In this document: in pieces, positions 6,627 through 11,858 of the stretch | Numbering within the stretch: the first letter of the stretch is position 1 | Layout: every line of letters begins with the position of its first letter | Origin: an uncultured Clostridia bacterium | GTDB lineage: Bacteria; Bacillota; Clostridia; Lachnospirales; Lachnospiraceae | NCBI GenBank assembly: GCA_947304065.1 | Contig: CAMZAI010000077.1 | Location: 1-11,858, forward strand | Direction: 5' to 3' | Length of the DNA stretch: 11,858 nt | Translations under genes and position numbers: made by a program | The notes under the pieces: model-generated | The model's database searches: none | What the model was told of the DNA's origin: nothing | Seen by the model: the letters and a program-made list of their open reading frames with translations, nothing else

Positions 6627-6632
6627 ATTATA
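6627..6632 (-). promoter_or_regulatory. possible -10 element for the zinc-ribbon/TPM pair
   Basis: A perfect TATAAT on the minus strand lies 22 nt before the ATG at 6604, and GGAGGG falls between them. The -35 region at 17-nt spacing reads TTTTTG, a poor match that overlaps the terminator of the upstream operon. The assignment therefore rests on the -10 alone and on the need for a new promoter after that terminator. Confidence 0.35.
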
Positions 6633-6644
6633 TTCCTTTTTTAG

Positions 6645-6680
6645 CAAAACAAAAAGGTCCTTCGCAAAAGAAAGACCTTT
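6645..6680 (-). terminator. rho-independent terminator of the DUF4342/two-component operon
   Basis: On the minus strand AAAGGTCTTTC (6680-6670) pairs with GAAGGACCTTT (6663-6653) over 11 bp with one G-U pair and a 6-nt loop, followed by a T-rich tract (TTGTTTTG). It starts 14 nt after the kinase stop codon. The opposite strand lacks a good T run, so it works mainly for the leftward transcript. Confidence 0.85.
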
Positions 6681-6694
6681 ATTATCATTTCGTT

Positions 6695-8146
6695 TTAAAA
6701 TGTACGCGAGAGCAGAATGTCTATTCTGGTTCCGAGCTCTTCCCTCGAGGTTACCTCGAAGTATCCGCCGTGCTTGTCTATGATCCATTTCGCTATCGAA
6801 AGTCCGAGTCCGGTTCCGTTGTAGGTACGGGCCTCGTCGGCTCTGTAGAAGCGCTCGAACATATGCGCAACGTCGTTTTCCTTCATTCCGATACCCGAGT
6901 CCTGAACTCTCAGATAAACCGAATTGTCCGGGCGGACGCCGACTCCGAGGATGATCTCGTCCTTTTCCTTTGTGTACTTCGCAGCGTTGTCCACGAGGAT
7001 GCGGACCGCCTGCTTTAGTAAGCCTTCGTCGCCGTTTACCATAACGTCTTCCTCGGGAAGATTCAGTCTGTATATGTGCTTCTCGTCGATCATGAGCGAC
7101 TCTTCGTAAACCTCGCCCATCAGCATGTTCAGGCTGACCGGAGCGATCGTAAGCTGGGTCCTGCCGGCGTCGCCTCTGGCCAGGAACAGCAGCTGCTCCA
7201 CGAGATGCTTCATGTTCTCGGACTCGTTTTGGATCGCGGTGATCGACTCGTCAAGGACCTTCTCGTCCTCACGGCCCCAGCGAGCGAGCATGTTCGCGTA
7301 GCCCTGGATGACCGCTATGGGAGTCCTGAGCTCGTGAGACGCGTCGTTAACGAATCTCGCCTGCTGCTTGTTGTTCTCCCTGATGCGGATGAGCAGCGAA
7401 TTCATCGCCTTCTCGATCCCGGCCAGATCCTCATCGCCGAGTGATATGAGCTGTTCGTCGTCGGGAGCAAGACTGTTGATCTTGTTCTCGAGCAGTCTGT
7501 ACTTCTCATCCGAAGGATCGTATCTGTTATCCGCAGGCGCGTACTGTCCGGCCGCGGGGGCGTACCCTGCTCCTTCCGGCGCATACTGGGCGCCTGCGGG
7601 AGCGTACTGATATCCCGTAAGATCGTATTTATTGTCCGAAAGATCAAATCTCGCCAGCTCGTCGGCCTTCGCGGCCAGATTGTCGAGAGGCTTTAATATC
7701 TTCTTTACAGATGCGTTTTCAAAAGGGTAGCTCGCCCAGTGGGCCAGGAGCTGAATGAGGAAAATGCCTGTCAGAGCGCTGATCACTATGCCGCCGTATT
7801 TGAAGGGATAGGTCGACACGAGTACCTCGCCCGAGTCTTTATCGACAACCGTATATTTTATGGCTCCCAGCCTGCGGGAGAGCAGATAGCTCTCGGTGCT
7901 CTCTTCGTACGCTTCCTCGTCGAACTCCATCGAGTAATCGTTTACCCGGTTGAACAGTCGTCCCGTCGCGGCAAATTCAAGGGCCGCGAGCCAGGTCACG
8001 CACATTACGACAAGCAGCAGGATCTTTTTGCTGAAGCTCGCCCCGATCTTTTTGCTGACACGGCGGCGGGCAAGCCTGCGGCTTATGGATTTTACTTTTT
8101 TGCTTTGATTGCCGCTGCGGGCGGCCTTATTCAGCTTTGATGACAT
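6695..8146 (-). CDS. sensor histidine kinase with tyrosine-heptad HAMP insertion
   Basis: This 483-residue membrane kinase is the sensor of a two-component pair. A very basic N-terminus (1-40) precedes membrane helix 1 (about 42-60), a short outer domain (about 61-116) and membrane helix 2 (about 118-137). The first HAMP helix (LKPLDNLAAKADELA, about 151-165) follows. The second (about 238-257) comes only after an inserted low-complexity stretch at 172-220. The catalytic core is complete: H-box ASHELRTP with H271, N-box DNAAKY with N387, G1 DSGIGM (416-421), F-box FERFYR (430-435) and G2 GTGLGLS (444-450). The gene overlaps the 3' end of the response regulator by 20 nt, with GAGGAG 6-7 nt before the ATG, so the two are coupled. 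The sensed signal is unknown. The outer domain is too small for a recognised ligand pocket, so sensing may be within the membrane or through the insertion. Confidence 0.93.
   Translation of the reverse strand: MSSKLNKAARSGNQSKKVKSISRRLARRRVSKKIGASFSKKILLLVVMCVTWLAALEFAATGRLFNRVNDYSMEFDEEAYEESTESYLLSRRLGAIKYTVVDKDSGEVLVSTYPFKYGGIVISALTGIFLIQLLAHWASYPFENASVKKILKPLDNLAAKADELARFDLSDNKYDLTGYQYAPAGAQYAPEGAGYAPAAGQYAPADNRYDPSDEKYRLLENKINSLAPDDEQLISLGDEDLAGIEKAMNSLLIRIRENNKQQARFVNDASHELRTPIAVIQGYANMLARWGREDEKVLDESITAIQNESENMKHLVEQLLFLARGDAGRTQLTIAPVSLNMLMGEVYEESLMIDEKHIYRLNLPEEDVMVNGDEGLLKQAVRILVDNAAKYTKEKDEIILGVGVRPDNSVYLRVQDSGIGMKENDVAHMFERFYRADEARTYNGTGLGLSIAKWIIDKHGGYFEVTSREELGTRIDILLSRTF
7487..7633 (-). 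repeat. in-frame 21-bp tandem repeat coding seven heptads
   Basis: Kinase residues 172-220 read as seven consecutive seven-residue units: NKYDLTG, YQYAPAG, AQYAPEG, AGYAPAA, GQYAPAD, NRYDPSD, EKYRLLE. Tyrosine is always at position 3 (residues 174, 181, 188, 195, 202, 209, 216), and the central four units are YAP repeats rich in Ala, Gly and Pro. The DNA repeats every 21 bp but is diverged at synonymous positions, so the protein pattern appears conserved rather than freshly duplicated. Confidence 0.9.
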
Positions 8147-8831
8147 AACCCACTCCTCTGACGGTCTGAATCATCTTCACTCCGAACGCTTCATCTATCT
8201 TGGTCCTTAAGAAACGGACATAAACATCAACAACATTGGTCTCGCCCACGTAATCGTAGCCGCAGACCTTTTCAAGAAGGGTCTCTCTCGAAAGAACGAT
8301 ATCCTTGTTCTGAAGGAGGACTCTCAGCATGATGAATTCCCTGTTGGTAAGACTGATCTCCTGACCCGAATAAGTCACGCGGTGCTTCGGATCGTCCAGG
8401 ACCAGCTCCTTCCAGGTATAAACGCCCTCTTTGCTCTGCTCTTCGGCCTGAGCGGCCGCGGCGCTCCCGTGAAGCTTGAGCGCTACGCGGATCCTCGCCA
8501 GGAGCTCTTCGATCGCGAAGGGTTTTGTTATATAATCAACCGCGCCGGCGTCAAGCCCCGCGACTTTGTCCATAACGGCGTCTCTGGCCGTAAGAAGGAT
8601 AACGGGCGTGGCATGTGTCTTGCCGAGGCGCCTCAGCACCTCGAGCCCGTTGAGCTCGGGAAGCATGATGTCCAGAAGTATCAGGCTGAAATCACCGTTT
8701 TCCGCCATTTCGAGCCCGGTACGCCCGTTGAATGCCTTGCTGACCCGGTAGCCCTCGTGTATCAGCTCCAGTTCAATAAATCTTGCCAGCTTTTCTTCGT
8801 CTTCAACGATCAAAATGTGTTCGTTCATCAT
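8127..8831 (-). CDS. OmpR/PhoB-family response regulator
   Basis: This 234-residue regulator has an N-terminal receiver domain (about 4-118): acidic pocket E10/D11, phosphorylated aspartate D54 in LLDIMLP, switch threonine T81 and lysine K103 in ITKPF. A linker with an alanine run leads to a winged-helix DNA-binding domain (about 138-232) with SLTNREFIMLRVLL, VVDVYVRFLRTKID and the terminal TVRGVGYVI. One small oddity is GAVDY where most relatives have GADDY (V98). The start is ambiguous between the adjacent ATGs at 8831 and 8828; AAGGA sits 4 nt from the first and 7 nt from the second, so 8828 may be the one used. It lies 23 nt after the DUF4342 gene and overlaps the kinase gene, and is almost certainly that kinase's partner. 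It probably also regulates this operon, as is common in the family. Confidence 0.95.
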   Translation of the reverse strand: MMNEHILIVEDEEKLARFIELELIHEGYRVSKAFNGRTGLEMAENGDFSLILLDIMLPELNGLEVLRRLGKTHATPVILLTARDAVMDKVAGLDAGAVDYITKPFAIEELLARIRVALKLHGSAAAAQAEEQSKEGVYTWKELVLDDPKHRVTYSGQEISLTNREFIMLRVLLQNKDIVLSRETLLEKVCGYDYVGETNVVDVYVRFLRTKIDEAFGVKMIQTVRGVGYVIKAE

Positions 8832-8854
8832 GCCTTCCTTTTCTTTTGCATTAA

Positions 8855-9403
8855 TTAAAGCTTATTGTATTCGTTAACAACCTTTTCCTTAACCTGCTCC
8901 GCAAGATTGCCTGCCTTGCCGGCTACATCGTTCGCGGCCTTCATCTCGTCCTGGCCCTCGAAGGAATACTTGCAGTCAAGGAACAGCGATACGATAACTG
9001 CGATGATCGCTGCGTACCATGCAAAGAGTACGATAAGGATTGCTGCAAGGATCGGGATCCTCATGATCCTTTCACCCTTGCGGTCGATCGCAACATAATT
9101 AACGGTGCTCTTATGGAAAAGTGCCTTTACCTTATCACCGAAAGTTCTGCCGTCTGCGGGTCCGTTATTGCGCTGCGCGTTCTGCTCGTAGCCTGCGCTG
9201 TACTGTGCCTGCGCATTCTGCTGCTCTGCGGTGTAAGCGGTGCTGTAGCTTTCGCTGCCCTGCTGGCGGGTCTTGCCCTCGCGCTCAAGAATGATCATAG
9301 CGTCAAGGATGTCGCCGTTTGCTCTGTCAAGTGCGTTCTTTGCTTCCTCGTAGCTAACGTTTGCTCTCTCTCTTAACTTATCAACTTTCTCAAACATATC
9401 CAT
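8855..9403 (-). CDS. UBA-like / DUF4342 membrane protein
   Basis: This 182-residue protein has three parts. Residues about 5-42 form a UBA-like three-helix domain of the kind seen in EF-Ts (VSYEEAKNALDRANGDILDAMIIL). Residues about 45-85 are a polar Gln/Asn/Tyr-rich linker. From about 88 it matches DUF4342: a short strand region (VNYVAIDRKGERIMRIPI), then a hydrophobic segment of about 27 residues that could cross the membrane once or form a hairpin, and a charged helical tail. The function of DUF4342 is unknown. It is the first gene of a unit with the response regulator and kinase, ending 23 nt before the regulator. That context suggests it is either controlled by, or feeds into, an envelope-sensing pathway. 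The ribosome site is weak (AAAGAATT before the ATG); the ATG two codons further in is an alternative start. Confidence 0.8.
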   Translation of the reverse strand: MDMFEKVDKLRERANVSYEEAKNALDRANGDILDAMIILEREGKTRQQGSESYSTAYTAEQQNAQAQYSAGYEQNAQRNNGPADGRTFGDKVKALFHKSTVNYVAIDRKGERIMRIPILAAILIVLFAWYAAIIAVIVSLFLDCKYSFEGQDEMKAANDVAGKAGNLAEQVKEKVVNEYNKL

Positions 9404-9470
9404 AATTCTTTAACCAGCCTTTCTTTGTCTGCTCTGTTTATTTCGGTTCATTGTTTGTCGATGTCATTGG

Positions 9471-9520
9471 CCTGTTGACAGGAACAACTATACACGAGCT
9501 TTCTTAAGCGGTCTTTTAAG
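9471..9520 (-). promoter_or_regulatory. probable promoter and operator region of the DUF4342 operon
   Basis: On the minus strand a -10-like TATAGT lies at 9487-9492, but the -35 region at 17-nt spacing (AAGACC) is poor. CTTAA occurs as a direct repeat at 9516-9520 and 9504-9508, 12 bp apart, where an OmpR-type activator could sit. Near the expected start of transcription is the 12-bp inverted repeat CCTGT-CA-ACAGG (9471-9482). A weak -35 plus upstream direct repeats suggests activation by the operon's own regulator; this is inference. The leader would be about 77 nt. Confidence 0.35.
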
Positions 9521-9525
9521 TAAAA

Positions 9526-9556
9526 TTAAAAAAAGATTAAAAACACGGATATGTTT
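9526..9556 (-). terminator. possible weak terminator after the ferredoxin gene
   Basis: On the minus strand AAACA and TGTTT (arms at 9552-9556 and 9541-9545, 6-nt loop) precede a long T-rich tract running to about 9526. The stem is only 5 AT-rich pairs, so termination may be partial. Nothing better is visible between this gene and the next promoter. Confidence 0.25.
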
Positions 9557-9563
9557 ACCGCCT

Positions 9564-10040
9564 TCAGGCCAGAATCCCCCTGAGATCGGCTATCGCGCCT
9601 CTCGGGCACTTTACCGCGCACATTTCGCAGGAGAGACACAGGTCTTCCTTTATATGCGCAAGATTTTCCCGCACAGTGATCGCACCTGCCGTACAGGTCT
9701 TCTCGCAGAGCCCGCATCCTATGCACGACGTCTCGCACTGACTGCGCGCCGCGGCACCGGACTCACGGTTTGAGCAGGTCACTGCGATATAGTTCGCGAT
9801 CTCGTGGATGTGAATGACCTCACGCGGACAGACCTTCATGCATTTGCCGCAGGCCATGCATTTCTCTTCGTCAATCTCTGCCACGCCTGCCGCATTGATA
9901 TGAATGGCATCAAATCTGCAGTTTTCGACGCACTGTCCGCAGCCCACACAGCCGTACCGACAGGGGTCCTCGAGATTGACTCTGCAGTTCTTATTGCACG
10001 CGACGTAAGCCGCTTTATAAGGAAATTTCTTACTTGCCAT
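9564..10040 (-). CDS. four-cluster ferredoxin, RnfB C-terminal-like
   Basis: This 158-residue soluble protein has 21 cysteines. Four complete CxxCxxCxxxC sets are visible: C31/C34/C37/C41, C61/C64/C67/C71, C106/C109/C112/C116 and C135/C138/C141/C145, enough for four 4Fe-4S clusters. Extra cysteines at 15, 19, 27, 89 and 102 remain. The order of motifs, the spacer with IAVTCSNR, and the central CETSCIGCGLC block resemble the C-terminal polyferredoxin part of clostridial RnfB. The RnfB membrane anchor and N-terminal section are absent, and no other rnf gene is in view. The start is supported by GAGGAG 5 nt upstream. It lies 48 nt behind the molybdenum hydroxylase subunit with no promoter visible, so it is probably that enzyme's electron partner. 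The partner role is inference. Confidence 0.85.
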   Translation of the reverse strand: MASKKFPYKAAYVACNKNCRVNLEDPCRYGCVGCGQCVENCRFDAIHINAAGVAEIDEEKCMACGKCMKVCPREVIHIHEIANYIAVTCSNRESGAAARSQCETSCIGCGLCEKTCTAGAITVRENLAHIKEDLCLSCEMCAVKCPRGAIADLRGILA

Positions 10041-10088
10041 ATGCTCTCCTCGCTATGCCGATCCAGCCGACATGACTATCTGTCCGGG

Positions 10089-11858
10089 TTATTTCTCTCT
10101 CTTTCTCTCATAAGGATTGCCCTTTATCGGCAGTTCGAAATATCTTACTCCGTCCAGCCGGTAATACGCATCCGCGATCGCAGGCGCCGTGGGGATCGAG
10201 GTGATCTCGCCGATTCCGATAGCTCCGCCGCCGACCTTGAGGCCGGGCTTATCCACAACGATCGCCTTGATCTCGGGGATCTCGTGCGCGCGGAACAGTC
10301 CGAGCGATCCGTATTTCTCTATGGGCCTGCAGTTCTCATCGATCGGGTACTGCTCGGTCAGGGCGTAGCCCATGCTCATGACCACGCCGCCCTCTATCTG
10401 GCCTTCCACCGACAGGGGATTTACCGCTTTGCCGACATCGTGCGCCGCTACAAACTTCTCTATTTTACGGGTCTTCGGATCCAGAATGCACATCTGGGTC
10501 GCGTAGCCGTAAGCTACGTGCGATACGGGATTAGGAACATTTGCGCCGAGCGGATCGGTCTTCGCCAGATATTCTCCATAGAATTCCTGCCCGATAAGGT
10601 CCTTCAGCTTCTTACCCTTCTTCGCTTCCATCAGCTTCTCGCAGGCTCTGCGCGTCGCCTCGCCGGTGATCAGAGTCTGTCGCGATCCCGAAGTATCGCC
10701 CGAATCGGGTGCTATCCAGGTATTGCTTCTTTCGTAGACAATGTCGTCTCTCTCCAGGTCCGTATTAGTCACGACGATCTGCACCAGAACGGTTCCGAGT
10801 CCCTGTCCGATGCATGACGCGCCTGAGTAGATATGCAGCTTCCCATCCTTTTCGACGATCAGCTTCGCACGTCCCCAGTCGGGGATTCCCACGCCTACAC
10901 CCGCGTTCTTCATCGCGCAGGCAATGCCCACGGGCTTGCCCGAAGCGAGAGCCGCATCGTAATCGTCTTTAATGGCTTCCAGCGTCTCCACAAGTCCCGT
11001 CGATTCATCGACGATCTGTCCGTTCGGCAGTACTCCGCCGGGCCTGATCGCATTGCGCATGCGGATCTCCCATGCGGAAATGCCGATCTTCTCCGCCATC
11101 ATATTCAGCAGCGTCTCGGTCGCGAAGCAGGTCTGAGTAACGCCGAAACCTCTGAACGCGCCGGCGGGCGGATTGTTCGTATAGTAAGCTGTTCCTTCTA
11201 TCTCAAAATTCTCATATGCGTAAGGTCCCGCGGCATGCGTGCAGGCACGCTCCAGTACCGGGCCGCCCAGTGACGCAAATGCACCGGTATCCGACTCCAC
11301 CTTCGCCTTAACTCCCATGATCCTGCCGTTCTCATCGCAGCCCATCGTGAAGTCCATCACGAAATGGTGGCGCTTCGGGTGAATGAGCAATGACTCGGCG
11401 CGGGAGAGTTTCACCTTTACGGGGCGTCCGGTGCAGTACGCAAGCAGTCCGGCGTGATGCTGAACTGTCATATCCTCCTTGCCGCCGAAACCGCCGCCGA
11501 CAAGTGCGTTCTGCACTTTTACCTTCTTCGTTCCCAGCATCAGAGTGACCTCATGCAGCGTGGTATGCGCGCTCTGGTCGGTCGAGTAGATAAATACATC
11601 GTCATCATCATCAATAAATGCGACCGCGCACTCGGGCTCAAGAAAAGCATGCTCGGTCCAGGGCGTCTCGAAATGCTCTGAGATCACATGTTTCGCGGCC
11701 TTTATCGCACCGTCCGCGTCTCCGCGCGAAACATGCTTGTACGCCTGGATATTGTTCTCTTCCTCGTCAAATACCTTAGGCGCGTTCGGAGCCTTGGCTT
11801 CTTCTATCGTATGCACATGCGGCAGCACCTCGTACTCGACCTTCACCAGCTTTTTCGC
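10089..11858 (-). CDS. xanthine dehydrogenase-family molybdopterin subunit, 5' end outside window
   Basis: This is the C-terminal 589 residues of a molybdenum hydroxylase large subunit. The frame is open to the window edge, so the N-terminus is missing by truncation of the window, not of the gene. Family landmarks appear in order: EHAFLEPE, GGGFGGKED (about 121-129, around the cofactor), PPAGAFRGFG (about 230-239), CIGQGLGT, DSGDTSGSRQT, AAHDVGKAVNP, GQIEGGVVMSMGYALTE, and near the end GIGE with the expected catalytic glutamate (about 551 of the visible part). These enzymes insert water-derived oxygen into purines, aldehydes or related heterocycles and pass electrons to Fe-S clusters. The sequence resembles the selenium-dependent xanthine dehydrogenase group of Clostridia, but that sub-assignment, and hence xanthine as substrate, is tentative. 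An internal GTG at 11846 should not be taken as the start. It heads the visible part of a unit with the polyferredoxin. Confidence 0.92.
   Translation of the reverse strand, partial: AKKLVKVEYEVLPHVHTIEEAKAPNAPKVFDEEENNIQAYKHVSRGDADGAIKAAKHVISEHFETPWTEHAFLEPECAVAFIDDDDDVFIYSTDQSAHTTLHEVTLMLGTKKVKVQNALVGGGFGGKEDMTVQHHAGLLAYCTGRPVKVKLSRAESLLIHPKRHHFVMDFTMGCDENGRIMGVKAKVESDTGAFASLGGPVLERACTHAAGPYAYENFEIEGTAYYTNNPPAGAFRGFGVTQTCFATETLLNMMAEKIGISAWEIRMRNAIRPGGVLPNGQIVDESTGLVETLEAIKDDYDAALASGKPVGIACAMKNAGVGVGIPDWGRAKLIVEKDGKLHIYSGASCIGQGLGTVLVQIVVTNTDLERDDIVYERSNTWIAPDSGDTSGSRQTLITGEATRRACEKLMEAKKGKKLKDLIGQEFYGEYLAKTDPLGANVPNPVSHVAYGYATQMCILDPKTRKIEKFVAAHDVGKAVNPLSVEGQIEGGVVMSMGYALTEQYPIDENCRPIEKYGSLGLFRAHEIPEIKAIVVDKPGLKVGGGAIGIGEITSIPTAPAIADAYYRLDGVRYFELPIKGNPYERKREK

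Noticed and set aside
7487..7633. The 21-bp periodic block considered as a CRISPR or satellite repeat
   Set aside because: It is in frame inside the kinase, has no spacers, and the periodicity is that of a seven-residue protein repeat.
11844..11846. GTG as the start of the molybdopterin subunit
   Set aside because: The frame stays open to the window edge with family-like sequence (AKKLVKVEYEVLP), so this is an internal valine codon.

Overview
The window looks like chromosome from a strictly anaerobic, Gram-positive Clostridia-type bacterium, probably Lachnospiraceae-like. Supporting signs are strong AGGAGG ribosome sites, textbook sigma-A promoters, a rubredoxin-first (reverse) rubrerythrin, a DUF4342 protein, an RnfB-like polyferredoxin and a molybdenum hydroxylase. 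The taxonomic assignment is inference. Every supported gene lies on the minus strand, so transcription runs from high to low coordinates.

Reading in the direction of transcription, there are five blocks. (1) 11858-9564: the 3' part of a xanthine-dehydrogenase-family molybdopterin subunit, cut by the window edge, then a four-cluster ferredoxin resembling the C-terminal half of clostridial RnfB. (2) 9403-6695: an operon of a UBA-like/DUF4342 membrane protein, an OmpR-type response regulator and a sensor histidine kinase, closed by a rho-independent terminator at about 6653-6680. The kinase carries a seven-unit heptad repeat with a tyrosine every seventh residue inside its HAMP region. (3) 6604-4656: a coupled pair made of a double zinc-ribbon membrane protein and a TPM-domain membrane protein with a Gly/His/Ser tail. 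(4) 4519-814: a clear promoter, then a 928-residue multi-Fe-S GltD/NfnB-like flavoprotein, HypA and reverse rubrerythrin, closed by a strong terminator at 770-802. This looks like a redox or oxidative-stress unit. (5) 753-226: a cluster of three hairpins with no evident gene, then a near-consensus promoter with an operator-like palindrome driving a RelB/DinJ-type antitoxin. Behind the antitoxin only the C-terminal third of a YoeB-like toxin survives, with no start codon. The first 225 bases are AT-rich, hold two perfect inverted repeats and contain no supportable gene.

The most unusual points are the tyrosine-heptad insertion in the kinase, the decayed toxin next to an apparently intact and well-promoted antitoxin, HypA in an operon with no hydrogenase in view, and the RnfB-like ferredoxin placed behind a molybdenum hydroxylase. 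I found no RNA genes, insertion sequences or CRISPR arrays. I do not see clear evidence of a wholly new defence or mobile system here.
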